Shown here: one piece after another, positions 10,674 to 22,256 of the stretch | Layout: every line of letters starts with the position of its first letter | How positions within the stretch are numbered: the first letter of the stretch is position 1 | DNA from: Sparassis latifolia | Lineage: Eukaryota; Basidiomycota; Agaricomycetes; Polyporales; Sparassidaceae | NCBI GenBank assembly: GCA_018466975.1 | Contig: CM031556.1 | Span: forward strand, 1,426,001-1,490,000 | DNA length: 64,000 nucleotides | Direction of reading: 5' to 3' | Program-made: the position numbers and the translations under genes | Notes under the pieces: generated by a model | Told to the model about the DNA's origin: nothing | Seen by the model: only the letters and a program-made list of their open reading frames with translations | The model's database searches: none

Positions 10674-12365
10674 ATGGAGGTACTATGTGACGACCCAGTG
10701 CTTGCCCAAGAACTGGTGAGACTGCTAAGTAACGAGCTGAAATTTTCTCGCCAACAACTTCGAGAACTGAAAGCAAAGGTGAAGACCAGTGTTGCTGTTA
10801 CCGTCATTGTGTGCTTATGCCTAACCCGACAGGATAACAGAACGAGGGCCTCCTCTGAGCAAAGCGTGGCAGAGCAACGACTACTGAGAAGGCAGAATGA
10901 GCAACTAAAGTGCGATGTCCTTGACATGCGGCTGCGCTTGGAGGCTGCTCTTGAAACTCAAGATGAGAATTCGCATCTATCCAATCCCTCAGTTCAGTAG
11001 ATATCTGCATCGTCTGCGCATGATACTCTGCTGATTTTGGGGTACAGCCATACGATGAAGTATGCGCTCAGCTGTCGGAAACCCTTGAGGATAGAGCACA
11101 AGCAGATGTAGATCATGTATGTCCAGTCCTTGAGCGTTATGTTATATGTCACTTGCTCCACTGATATATAGTGACGATCGGCAGGCAGAATTTATTCAGC
11201 ACTTAGAGGAGAAGATAATCACCGCTCGGGAGAAGTACCAAAGGATCACGGAGCTAAACAACCAAAATCAGCAGGTAAATCCGTCCATGTCCGTGGATGA
11301 GAGGACATCCGATACATCTTCAAACAGTCTCTGAATAACATGAGGGAAATGCTTGACGAAGCTGCGGCCAATCGACAGGCAGCTTTGGAACGTGCAGTAG
11401 CCGCAGAAGCGCAACGAGTACATATCACTTCATGCTATACTACCCACTGTTCATACTCACTGTTCACCAGGCCTTCACTTTCACGAAACCTGCTTTTAAT
11501 GCAGTTGAGTTCCTGAACATGTCCCAGGCAGACATACCCCAACCATCCATCAAAGCAATGAGACGACTATCATCGGGAAAGCACTTATACCTGCGGAATG
11601 TGAGCCAGATCACTGTTACAAGTAAACATTTTCCTCTAACATCTTTGATGCTGGCTGGCATAGGAACTCATTGACTTGTGGTATGCTCCACGCTGAATCT
11701 TGAGATCCATACATTCAAGCAGTTCATTAGTGTCCCCGGTGGTTTTGTCAAATTCAGTCACAATGAGCTACTGTGGTCGAAGGATGGCTTCGGGCACTGT
11801 CTGGCTTTCGTTCCTACGCATCACTTTGTTTATGGATCGGACACAGACAGTGGTACTTGGCTGAGGTCCACCTGGTGTGCCAAGATGATCGAACCTGCAT
11901 CCCAGAAGCGCGACCTTTTCTACATGACGGGCCAAGTTTGGTATTACTATGGTACATTCGAATGTGTCGGCTCGGCAGAGGTATCAGCAAATGATGTCCG
12001 CAAACTTGGCGCGAAGGTGAGTTCAGATAACCAAACTGTATCTTCAGAAACCGGTAATAATGCCCATACCTTAGTACATGGGTAGTATCGAGAAGCGCAC
12101 CATCTTCTCACCAGAACTTGTTCCGCCGTTCATCATCAAGATGATGCAGGATATGTATACCGAAGGCATACTTTCGGTGGCGTGTTTCGGATATCGTTAC
12201 GTAGGCTTCAATCACCCATTGAACCAAGCCTTACAAGCGCAAGCAAGGGTTGGAAGGGTCGATTCTGTTCTTACAGATTCGACAGGTGCTATCTCGGCAA
12301 AGCGCAGCATTGATGGAGAAGGTGGACACTCTTGCAAGAAACAAAGACGTAATACGGATGCTTAG
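10674..12365 (+). CDS. coiled-coil protein with C-terminal fungal domain, tandem paralogue B1
   Basis: Nine exons: 10674-10778, 10833-10991, 11048-11116, 11185-11274, 11328-11417, 11471-11599, 11664-11680, 11731-12016 and 12075-12365, giving 411 residues. The ATG at 10674 is chosen because it aligns with paralogue B2; an upstream in-frame ATG at 10584 is only 11 bases from the kinase start. Residues 1-190 are heptad-rich coiled coil (LAQELVRLLSNELKFSRQQL). The C-terminal half is globular, with WSKDGFGHCLAFVP, SQKRDLFYMTGQVWYYYGTF and a helix (FIIKMMQDMYTEGILSVACF). The QKRDLF..WYYYGTFECVG block resembles proteins annotated with DUF6697 in mushroom-forming fungi, recalled only. The tail is basic (KKQRR). 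Function unknown. Confidence 0.8.
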
Positions 12366-12782
12366 TTCTCACTTTGTTGGCCTGTTACCGCGGAATTCTA
12401 CTATGCACCGAGAGCCGCATTTCCGAGTCGTCGCGAGTCCAGGACTCCAGGAGGATCGCGCACTGGGCAATGTCTATGCCATATCATCCCTGGTTGGCCT
12501 CAAACGGACCATAAATGTTGGCTGATTATTCTTTCTTCCATTTATAACCCATCCTCCCCCACTCAACAAGGGTTATATTGTAGTCTGCCTACGGGATCGA
12601 AGCCGGTTATTGCTGCACGTCTGCTTGCGACACTTCCGGATGAGATGTGACTGCCCCGGGACACCGGGACGCGTCGTACCGCCGATCGGCAAGGGTCGGA
12701 TTCAACTTTGATCGAGTCGGGAATATTGAGCGCTTATAGTACATGATCCATTTCACCGTTGTCTGCGACGATTAATATTGTC
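12366..12782. other. intergenic between tandem paralogues B1 and B2
   Basis: About 417 bases between stop and start of the duplicated genes. No gene, tRNA or repeat was recognised. The end of B1 and the promoter of B2 lie here. Confidence 0.5.
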
Positions 12783-14478
12783 ATGGAGTCAGTCTGCAGT
12801 GATGCGGAACTGGCTCAGGAAATGGTGAAACTTCTGGGAAATGAGCTCAAACTCGTCCGACAAGAGCTACGAGAACTGAAAGGCGGGGTACGACTACATC
12901 ATCTCAAGTGGATGTCTTATAACACTGGAACTCAAATATAAAGTGCATATAGGACAGCACTTCCAGCACGTTGTCTGATGTAGATCATAATATTGCGCTC
13001 AAGAGGGAGAATGACCAGCTGAAGCACGAACTCGCTGATTTGCGTCTCCGTTTGGAAGCCGCACTGGAGGGTCAAGATGGCAAGTCACACTTGTCCAACG
13101 CTTCTGTGAGTACTGGCATATCTACTGTAATTGCACTCATTCATGAACCTAGTCATACGATGAAGTTTGCCAGCAATTATCCGCCTCTCTTGAAGACGGG
13201 GCGCGGAAGGACGAACAATATGTGGGACGATTCCTTTTCTCCACATTGAGGAACTTACCTATCTCCACTTGTAGGCTCAAATCACAGGACGTCTGGAGGA
13301 TAAACTTGCTGCGCTCAAGGGCAAGTACAAAAAGGCCAAACAGTTCAAAGAAGAATTGAAGGACGTAAGCAGTATCAGATCACCCGTGGTCGACTGGATA
13401 TGTTAATTCTTCCTTACCAGTCCGTCAGTGATTTCCAAAACCGCCTTGATGACGCTGTAGTCAAACGAGACGCGGCCTTGGAACGGGCGGCGATTTCAGA
13501 AGTAGGAATACTGACTTATCTCAAGACAGAGACTGATGATCTTTCAGGCGTCCGCTGCGTCCAAGGCGAAGACTCTGTTTGAAGCATTTCCATTTCTGAA
13601 TATGTCCCAAACGGATGCGCGCCAGCCCCCATTAAAATCTCTGAAGCCCATGACATCGGGCAGGAGCTTCTGTTTGTCAAAGGTCAGTGTATATCTTGAG
13701 TTTTAGTCACAGGCCTCGCCCAGAAACCTGGCTGATTCGAGTCATTTAGGCAGCAAGAGGCTTATGGTAAGCTCTTCATGCGAGCCCCGACACACACCAA
13801 CCACTTGCCAACCAACTCCTCTTCAGTATGCCAGGCGATGTCATACGGGGCAGTTACAACGACCTTGTCTGGCCCCAAGCTAGCTTTGGCCATTGTGTTC
13901 TTCTGACTCCGTTGTATTTCATCAACCCCATGGCACAGTCGGGTATCGCCACTTGGGAGAAGTCTGGTTTCGTGGAAAGGTTAAAAGAACTACCATCCCA
14001 GCAGCGGGACCTTTTCTACAGGCAGCAGGATGTCTGGTATTACTATGGCACCTTCGAATGTATAGGCTCCGCCACCTTGCCTGCCCACGAGATCCGCAAA
14101 ATCGTCAATGGCCCCAAGGTAAGTGTGAACATGAACCTGCGAACGAGGCTTCTTTTTTTGATGAAATATTTCGATTCGTAGTTCATCGAGCGCGTCGAGC
14201 AACGCACGACGCCCTCATCAGAGCTGGTACCCCCGGTAATAAGCAAGATGATTCAGAACATGTACGCGGAAGGCATATTGACGATAGCGTGCATCGGCTT
14301 CCGTTACGTTGGCTACAACCGGAAGTTGGATATTGTCCTGCAAGCGGAGATGGCTGGGAAGACGATTATTCCTGTTCCCAAAGAAGGATCCACTGGCCCC
14401 GCCGCGAGCGTCACCTCGAAACGCCGCCACGATGAAGACAACGATGGTCGTTCTCACAAGAGATCGAAGGCGTCGTGA
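12783..14478 (+). CDS. coiled-coil protein with C-terminal fungal domain, tandem paralogue B2
   Basis: Nine exons: 12783-12887, 12953-13105, 13153-13221, 13275-13364, 13421-13501, 13548-13682, 13750-13766, 13827-14118 and 14182-14478, giving 412 residues. Exon number and all phases match B1; exons 1, 3, 4 and 7 have the same length (105, 69, 90 and 17 nt). Opening residues MESVCSDAELAQEMVKLL parallel B1. The coiled coil is followed by the same domain, with SQQRDLFYRQQDVWYYYGTF and VISKMIQNMYAEGILTIACI. The tail holds a bipartite-like basic cluster (KRRHDED.. SHKRSK), which suggests a nuclear location. Many residues differ between B1 and B2, so the duplication is not recent. Function unknown. 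Confidence 0.8.
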
Positions 14479-14826
14479 TCTAGCGCTGTTGCTGCTGGGT
14501 TAGGCGGTGCTGCAGAATTCCTGAGAAAGGTTGTCCGCAGGCAGTTGTCACCCATATTATCCACCAGGGGTTCGACGAGATGTTCCGTATGGCATTGCGA
14601 TGTTTCTGTTGTCGCTCCTCGCTATCTCTCGTGATAGCTGTCATGCATAGAGTTCGTTATAAACCCGCGGACTTGAAAGAATTTATGGTATATAGATATA
14701 TGGAAATTACAACATCATTAGCGTACATGTCGTGAATAACCTGGATTAGGCATCGTCAGAAAGAAGCGTTGAATAAACATAGCCCGACAAAGACAAATGC
14801 CTGGCACAGGCGTCCTGAAACTTGCA
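14479..14826. other. intergenic, convergent 3' ends of B2 and MMM1
   Basis: About 350 bases including an AT-rich stretch near 14680-14710. No gene or repeat seen; probably holds the 3' ends of both transcripts. Confidence 0.5.
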
Positions 14827-16135
14827 TTAGCTGAGTGCTTCCTCCAACATCTGTTCCCTGAGGACGTCTTCCTTCACCTCCTTCACTGTAGCCAGTCCTG
14901 GGAGGACGACTTTCCATGTGCCTTTCTCCTCAAGCACTCGTCGTATCTGCAATACTAAACGTGAGCCAAAAACGCATGCCGGAGAAGAGGGCTGAGCGTA
15001 CCTGATGTGTGATGAGTTCGTGCAATTTTGGTACATCAGCCAGTTTTGCGCGACTGCCCATGAGGGATGTGGTGCGCAGTTCGAGTGTGAACTCAGTTTG
15101 TGGAGTCGGAAGGGTGAATGTGATGGTGGGGTGTGGAGACTGGGGCTGTGGCGGGGTGAGAAGAACCTGCATGATAAAAGATAAGTGCACCAAGATGCGG
15201 TAACGTGATTATAGACATACGGAGGAAGAAAACAGGGACAGGGAGACGGTGAGGGATACGGGGAGGCGTGCGAAGGCCGGGAACGGGTAATTAAATAGTA
15301 CAGAGGTGGAAAGCGAGACGGAGAGGGTATCGACATATGTCATGTCGAATTCAATCGCCTGCAGCGACGTTCAGCACATGTTATTATCACTCCTAAGATA
15401 ACATATAGGTTCACCGAGTCGGGTGGATTATAGTGCTTTCGACGTGCACGAGAAAGCTGAGGCGCAACGACGCCTAAATCTACGGAGTGCACCTTGATTG
15501 GATCCTAGGAACAGCGGTATGGGATTAACGGATGTCATTACGGAAAAGCATACCGTACGAACCAGGAAGCCCGGAGGGCGGATTTGATTTGCATATTTTT
15601 CCACTCGTTTGCGGGCGACCTCGTCTCCTTCTGGTCCTGGCTTATTATCGCGCAGTTTCATGCGGTATACTTCCGCTACCTAAGAAAAAGGTCCTCAACA
15701 CAACGAGAAAATAGAAACAGTATGTAATCGACATACTTGCTGCAGCAAAACATTGAGCCAGTCTGCACTCTCCGGAACCGACTGACCTTCCGTCTTCAGT
15801 TTCAGTTGCTCCAAGTTGGCGTTGAACTCCTCATCCTCGTCATCACGCTCAACCTTTGGCAGGTACGACGACACCTTGTTGCTGTGCTCCGAGACGGTAT
15901 CAAAGAAGAGGTATTTGAGGATGAGAACAAGTAGGAAGAAGACGGAGAATTGCCCGAGGATAAGACCCTGCGTGAAGGTCGGCTGCAAACTGAAGATATA
16001 CGCATTCCCCATCGTGCAGATGCATAACAAAGCGAAGTAGCAGTGGGTGGTCGGTAAGAAACCGATCTCGGGAGACGTTCCCTCGCCGACGGCCGCGTCG
16101 TGTGCGCGGTCGCTCAAATATTGGCCCTTCCGCAT
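14827..16135 (-). CDS. MMM1: MMM1, ERMES complex SMP-domain protein
   Basis: Reverse-strand exons 15737-16135, 15563-15679, 15415-15504, 15221-15358, 15002-15166 and 14827-14946 give 342 residues. Maintenance of mitochondrial morphology 1 is the ER-anchored subunit of the ER-mitochondria encounter structure and moves phospholipids through its SMP domain. A luminal N-terminus precedes one transmembrane helix in LILGQFSVFFLLVLILKYLF. The SMP domain starts at about residue 125 (ESADWLNVLLQQ), with KYANQIRPPGFLDPIKVHSV, LSTSVLFNYPFPAFARLPVS and TTSLMGSRAKLADVPKLHEL. The end reads GTWKVVLPGL. Length and layout fit fungal MMM1. It lies head to head with the tubulin-ligase-like gene, 114 bases apart. 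Confidence 0.93.
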
Positions 16136-16249
16136 GCGGACATGTGAATCAGTACCGAATCTAGGGTTAAGGTTCCTTTGCTGAGGTTTCCAATTGCAGG
16201 AAAATTAATTTCTAACGGAAAGTGGACACGGTGAAAATCACCGATAGTT

Positions 16250-17943
16250 ATGCAGGACTTTACTGCGCTGGTCTCCTGGCCGGCTGCACCCCTCACGGAT
16301 TTTCTCGTCCGGAAATCCTTACTTTCTCTTGATCCTCCTCCATCAACCGTCACATCTCTCCCGGAAGACTACGTTTCATCTCCGAGAAACCTACTCCAGT
16401 GGTCTACGTACGACTTGATTGACCATGACCTGACGCATTCGTACGACGCTGATTCCAGCGTTCTATCCTCATCCTATACCATACGCAAGGCGCTCATCCG
16501 CAAACACTTTCTCTCTCGGTGCATACACAATTATCTCGTAAAGCATCCGGAGTCACTCCTGAGTTACGCGTCGCCGCAAACATGGGAGCTGGAAATCAGC
16601 TATGCTGACGAACTGGATGAGATGTGGAGCGATGATTTGTACGATCTCGGACAGGAACTGGACAAACGGTCTAACCGATGGTGGATCCTGAAACCTGGCA
16701 TGGCAGATCGCGCGATGGGAATCAGGCTTTTCCACAGCAAGGAGCAGCTACAAAGAATATTTGAAGGATTCGACGAAGACTCTGACGAGGAGGAACGCCC
16801 AGGGCTCGATACGAACGTCGTTACCTCTCAGCTTCGCCATTTTGTTATTCAAGTGAGCTCTTCCGTCCGAGTCACAAGAACCGTGGTTCCTACCCGCCAA
16901 GACCCTGACATTCACTGTCAGGAATATCTCTCCAACAGTATTCTCGTGGATCCATTGGAGGTCCCTCTAGACGGAAGGCCCAAACCGCGTCTCAAGGACC
17001 TCCACGGACACAAAGTCAGCTCAGCGTCCTTTCCAGCACCATGAATTAGCTCATAGCCGATGGAACAGTTCCACCTACGCGTATACTGCGTCGCCTCTGG
17101 TGCCCTAACAGTGTACATGTATACCCGAATACTCTCTCTGTTCTCCGCCGTGCGGTATGCTGCGCCTACCTCTGCAGTCAACGATGAAGATGCCGTCAAT
17201 GGAGACCTTGCGGCACATCTGACGAATACGTCCTTGCAGGGTGAGCGAGGTGAGGCCGGGGTCAGACTGCTGGATGAACTTGTGGGGTGTCATATTCTCT
17301 CGGCATCACCATCTCCACAGGAACATAAACAACCTGCACCGCCGAGGCACCAGCCTCGGCCTCCACGGGCTATGGGTGAAGTCCTCGAAGTAGATCACGT
17401 TCGCTCTTCCAGTCAAGCACAAGTCAAAGAAGCGCGCCGAACGGCAGAAGCACACCACTTATCGCCAGTCCTCGCGCAGGAAGATATCGAGGACATAAAG
17501 GCACAAATCTCCGACGTCCTTGCAGAGACATTCAAAGCCGCTTTAGAAATGAGCGTTCATTTCCAGGTATATAAAGCGTCCCGATGCGACGGCTGGTATT
17601 GACTTTTAAATCGAAGCCTCTTCCAAATGCCTTCGAGCTCTACGGGGTCGACTTCCTCGTCACGCATACTGCACCATCCTCATCACCAAGCACACGCAAA
17701 TATCAGGTGCACATCCTCGAAGTCAACTCAGAGCCCGCTATTGAACTCACCGGACCGCGCCTCACCTGGATCTTGGAGGACCTCTTCCGCGCGATAGGCA
17801 AGGTCTGTGTCGCTCCATTTTTTACATCAGCACAGTGTAAGGAAGGTGAGGAGCATGACAGTTCAACTTGGCAGGTCGGGGATACGAGGGAAGCGTTGAG
17901 GAAGTGTTTGGAGGTGCAGGTTAGAGGAGCCGGGAGTTGGTAA
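16250..17943 (+). CDS. tubulin-tyrosine ligase family protein
   Basis: Exons 16250-16852, 16922-17014, 17069-17566 and 17617-17943 give 506 residues. The TTL domain is an ATP-grasp ligase fold. Visible are RWWILKPGMADRAMGIRLF (nucleotide-binding loop; the family has WI.KP....RG.GI), RHFVIQEYLSNSILVD, FHLRVYCVASGALTVYMYTR, HLTNTSLQ, ALEMSVHF, PNAFELYGVDFLV and the metal-binding block HILEVNSEPA. Between HLTNTSLQ and the next family block lies a long insert (about residues 285-355), rich in Pro, Ser and charged residues, that is open with no clear intron. Yeast Pby1 has a TTL-like domain, so the substrate in fungi need not be tubulin. Arg-Ala in place of Arg-Gly in the loop is a small deviation. 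Confidence 0.8.
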
Positions 17944-18027
17944 TTAGTCGCGGAGATGTTGCGTTTGTATGCAGTGATCTAGACTAGGAGTTTGAAGATA
18001 TTGGAGCATATCTCTGGTAGTCCAGAT

Positions 18028-18041
18028 GTTCAACGTTGAAC
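18028..18041. repeat. 14-bp perfect palindrome GTTCAACGTTGAAC
   Basis: A perfect inverted repeat followed directly by a further CGTTGAAC copy, about 190 bases upstream of the RPB8 start and 85 bases after the ligase-like gene. It may be a dimeric transcription-factor site; no factor can be named from sequence. Confidence 0.35.
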
Positions 18042-18233
18042 GTTGAACGCTCAAACTGCTGCCAGTCTGTTGAAGCCACTGGCCGCAGTGCAACGCCGCG
18101 GCGATCACGCTCGCATCCGGCGCTTATTTATTTGACCTCCAACCACGGTCACTGACATACCGTACTGTTCCATTTCCATTCTATCTTCTCGCACTCTGCG
18201 AATAGGGAACTGCCCACGTACTTTACTATCGCA

Positions 18234-18916
18234 ATGGCCTCCAACAGCTCCAACGTCATCTTCGACGACATCTTCACGATTAGCGACATCGACAAGGAAG
18301 GCAAAAAATTCGACCGAGGTCCACCAATTGCATGCGAAGCCCTGGCCTCCCTACTGATCCGTCTATTTTTGCACTGCATATCTAGTCTCTCGCCTATACG
18401 CACACTCAAAAAACTACGACATGGACCTCACGTTAGACTACAATGTCGAACTCTACCCGCTACAGCAGGATCAGTCCTTCGCACTCGCACTTGCGTCGTC
18501 CCTCGCGCGGGGGCCACCAACTGCGGGTGGGGATGATGACAAGGACAACGACGTGTGGAGGCCAGACGGGAAGGGACGCCGTGGACTCGAAGAGGACTAC
18601 GAGTATGTGATGTACGGCAAGGTGAGTCTCCTTTCGCGTCGTGCGCGCCTGCGCAAAGTGGGCGCGTCCTCGTCACTTTTGCTGTGATTTGTGCTGGCTC
18701 ATGCTATGAAAAGGTATATAGGTTCGACGGCGGCGCGGCGGAGATTGTGTGAGTACTTCAGCACCCCGGCTTTAGCTGACTGGCGGTCTGATATGCTGAC
18801 TATGTAGAACGGCGTATGCGTCGTTTGGTGGGCTCCTCATGTCGCTGACGGGCTCCTTTCGACATATGACGGGTATCGTGCTCGGGGACCCTGTGTATAT
18901 ACTATTGAGGAAGTGA
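18234..18916 (+). CDS. RPB8: RPB8, shared RNA polymerase I/II/III subunit
   Basis: Exons 18234-18318, 18386-18621, 18714-18748 and 18808-18916 give 154 residues, the normal length. Rpb8 (RPABC3) is an OB-fold subunit common to the three nuclear RNA polymerases. The start NVIFDDIFTISDIDKEGKKF, the VSRLYAHSKNYDMDLTLDYN block, FALALASSLARGP, DYEYVMYGKVYRFD and the C-terminal YASFGGLLMSLTGSFRHM are all typical. The acidic loop after ARGP is variable in the family. Exon 3 has only 35 nt. Confidence 0.95.
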
Positions 18917-20528
18917 TGGGTTGTATCATTTCGGGTGCAACTGGGCAAACATTACAGCGCATTGTTTGTCATCTATCCGCTCGTACCGTGAAGCAAGTCT
19001 CCTGCATACACCTTGCTCGACTGTGCGGTGTGAATGTGACGCACGAAGCTCCGTGCAATGAGGACCCCAGTTGCGAAATATGCCTGGTGCTGCGAGTCGG
19101 AAGTCAAAATAATATACTCTAGATCTGATTCAGGGTGACTGTCTTCTCAAGCGTGTTTACAGGTCGGCAGGATAAAAGACCTGTCAACAGGACGAATGCG
19201 ACATCAGACATGCCGCGAAGCTGCATCCAGAGGTTACTAAAGAAAAACCACAGCACCCAGGATTCCCGCGTGGTCCCCCACCGTGGTACTAACTGGGCGG
19301 CACTTCAGTTAACTGCGCAGATCAGACGGGATGCGGTGCTTTCGAAGTCCTATGGCCGTGGATATCCTTAGCCGCTATAGGATAGTTATAACTGGATGGA
19401 GACTTGAAAGTGGACACATCGAACTTCGAGTACATACATAAGTCTCGTAACGCATATAATCCGAGCCTGCGTTGCAGTAAGCGCGTCATAGACCGGAATC
19501 CATCTCACTCAACTAGCTGCGTACACTGGCGAGTCAGAAAAATCCTCTCGCGGCTCAGGAAGGCAGGCAGGCACTCAGCTCGCAAGGTCGTTGCCTGGGT
19601 CCATCATCTTCAGTTGCCTCAATCGAGATGTTAACGGAATGGGAATGAAAAGGGAATAGATAATTTGTTGTCATTTTTGTTGCGATCGAAGACTGAGATT
19701 GAGCAGCATCACGGAGACCGCCCAACAAGTCGATGGAGTACATGGTGATCGAGAACGAGATAGAGAAAACGCCACGATACTGCCATGGTCGGTCCCGACA
19801 AGATCCTGCGGGTCCGCTTTTGCACAATTGCCACTACCTGGCTGAACAATGATTCCGCAGGAATATGATACGCTTCCCCTGCAGAAGTACAGAATACGTG
19901 AGATCACCGATACGCGCTCCGACATAGACCGCATATCCGCAGAGTGTCATGTCACAGCGCTGAAGGACGACTTGCAGGGTGGTACTTACTTGTGTGACCC
20001 CGTACAGTCGGGTCGGTCCCGGCGGAGGAGCGGACATGGATAAATCAATGGAGAGAATGAGAGAATCCAGTCGAGTCGAAGAAGCACCTGAGAATTGGGA
20101 AGAAGCTAGAGATCATCAAGAACGAGCATACCGCATGCAACAATACGTCTGAGTCTCAGACTCAGTCAGAACAGTAGCACCTCTGCGAGCATCACACACG
20201 GGGGAGATAAGTAGGAGATTGTTCGGGACCGTTCAGTAACCAGGATGTGGTTGTCGTCCGAGTCAAGTCCGAGTCAAGTCCGGCTGAATTGCGTCGCGGC
20301 CGGTGTGTAGTGGTCGTTTGGTAGTTATCTGGCAAAGATTGTGGGATGGGCGATAGGGACGAGGGGGAAACATGGGACCGGCGCTGTGGTGAGTGAGTGG
20401 AAGGCAGCTGCACACGGAAAATGCCGCACGGGGACTATGTAAACCAACGCTCCGCCGCTCACCTATACAAACGGTCCCTGCCCCGGACCCGTTGCAAGCC
20501 GTCCTCCCAATCGTTCCCCACCCTCTGC
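18917..20528. other. long intergenic stretch, RPB8 to next plus-strand gene
   Basis: About 1.6 kb with no convincing long gene. A possible small minus-strand gene starts at 20037 (separate entry). Two adjacent copies of the 11-mer GAGTCAAGTCC lie at 20260-20281. The many short frames in 18930-19650 show no recognisable protein sequence. Confidence 0.4.
19671..20037 (-). CDS. possible small membrane protein, incomplete model
   Basis: A first exon at 19990-20037 encodes MSAPPPGPTRLYGVTQ and ends at a strong GTAAGT donor. An acceptor (TTCTGCAG) near 19936 leads to GKRIIFLRNHCSA. Further downstream, one frame has VFSISFSITMYSIDLLGGL, which could be a single transmembrane helix, but I could not connect it in phase with standard splice sites. 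The Pro-rich start, short size and one hydrophobic helix recall small mitochondrial or ER membrane subunits. No family assigned. It may be a chance assembly. Confidence 0.25.
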
Positions 20529-21764
20529 ATGTCGTCTCCTGTCCGCCGCCAGCTCCCCCGTCTCAGGTCTCAGTCCGCCTCCTCACCCATCCGCGGAATT
20601 CAGTATACAGACGACTCCGAGTGGAGGACCGCGACTAAGAGGGCACGACCCAGCCATCGGCGCAGTCCCTCGCTCCATGATTTGCCCTCTGACGAGCTCC
20701 CAGAAAACCGGGGCATGGACCAACGGCTCAGAGGTAAACGAGCGCGGAGAGACACCGCCGTGAGTTCCCCTCACCCTCCATCCGCTCACAACCCGATGAC
20801 AGCCGCATTGGGACGTCCAGGACGAGCAATGTGCCTTGCCATCAGGTTCGCGCATGGAACGCAGTGGTACCGCGCACACTCCTGCCTCGGATCTGGCGAG
20901 CACATCCGCTGCCTTCCAGCTGTACCCCCACCGGCAGAAGAAGGGCCGCCGTACCGCGCATCACGGCCTGCATCGCACGGAATCTGTGATTCGCAGAGGC
21001 GGAGAGCGCAGACCGTCCAATGACTTGCATAGGTTGCGATCGGACGCGTTTGGGAACTACACCGCAGCGTTGCGGACAGCGGGGAGGGCCTTGTGCGGCG
21101 TATGCGCGATTGGGAGCACTCCCGACGCATACCTACCGCCATCCCAGATCATTATAATGGTTTGCCGCGGCGGCGGGACGCCCGATGGAGCTATTATGCT
21201 CCAGTAACTCCGGATGTCGAGGACGAGGAGGTCGAAATCGTGTCCGCCGCGCCAGACATGTACCTCCACACTCGAAGTCCATCACACAAAAAGAGGGCAT
21301 ATTCTCTCGGCATGATGGAGGTCGACATGCCTGACATTCTGCCACCTTTCTCCCCGACGGTCGGCAGCGAGGGCTATTCCTCTCCAATTGACGTCTTTTC
21401 TGGCATCTCGGTGTGCTCCTCTGACGACGAGGAGCTCTTCCCGACAGACCAGCCGTTCGGGTTTTCTTCCACGCCAGAACTGTCGCATACATACACCAAC
21501 TCGGCGAACTCCTCCCTCATCTCGCTCCCCTTGTCATTATCCAGTCCTCACGATCCCTCACATCACCCGTATGCCAACCGGACTGTCGATCTTCTCGATC
21601 CTCAATCAGTACATGTGCCATCGTCCGCCTCTGAGAAGGCCGTCGATGCCCTCATCTTAGCCATGGCGAACGGCGCTGGGGGCGTGAACGACTACGAGGC
21701 GCTGCGACAGGCCGAGGGCTCGTCGAGCGGGGAGCCTTCTGATGTCGGCGAGTTGTGGCATTGA
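20529..21764 (+). CDS. hypothetical disordered Ser/Pro/Arg-rich protein
   Basis: Exons 20529-20759, 20803-20985 and 21033-21764 give 381 residues. The intron at 20760-20802 has a standard GTGAGT donor. The second (GTGATT donor, 47 nt) is weaker but joins the frames and allows VWELHRSVADSGEGL and RMRDWEHSRR to be read. An upstream ATG at 20421 is in frame; 20529 (MSSPVRRQLPRL) is preferred by eye. The first part is basic with Ser-Pro sites, the middle is helical, and the C-terminal half is acidic and Ser/Pro-rich with DDEELFP. The last 50 residues may fold (SEKAVDALILAMANGAGGVN). No known domain; a nuclear regulatory protein is possible. Confidence 0.55.
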
Positions 21765-22256
21765 GCTTCTCCAGCAGCCTCAGAGCCCAGGATAAAGATA
21801 CTGGAATATTCATCGACTGGCAGCAGGAGCGCTGAGCTTCCGTATTCGACACTCACCCTTTCGACGTCCGTGCGAGGCTATCCAATGAAGACCAAGTCGC
21901 ATTATATCCTAACCAAACCAAGTGTGCTATATCCAAAGCGACCAGGACGGTGTATTAATACCCTGGACCATATCCATCTAATACATGCGTAATTGTGTAT
22001 CCGTTACCGGTTCTCCTACGTATTTTTTTACTCATGATCGTCCTGTTCTGCAATCAGTTACTCGTTGTGTACTGCATGTAGCCTTCGGGCAGCCCCTGCA
22101 AAGACAAACTAGCTGTGGAAATAATATTGGTGTCGCGCTGTGTTCCACTCCTTGCTTTCCCAAGGGGTGCGAACGCAGTGTGACAGGCTCATTCGCTAAG
22201 TGAACGCAACAGAGTTGCACTGGCATCGCGAGTTCGCGGGCTGCAAAGGCAAATAT
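21765..22256. other. intergenic, convergent 3' ends
   Basis: About 490 bases between two genes that end towards each other. No gene, RNA or repeat recognised. Confidence 0.45.

Noticed and set aside
17821..17855. GTCTGT..GCACAG as an intron near the end of the TTL-like gene
   Set aside because: It would be about 33 nt, shorter than any supported intron in the window, and the frame is open through it.
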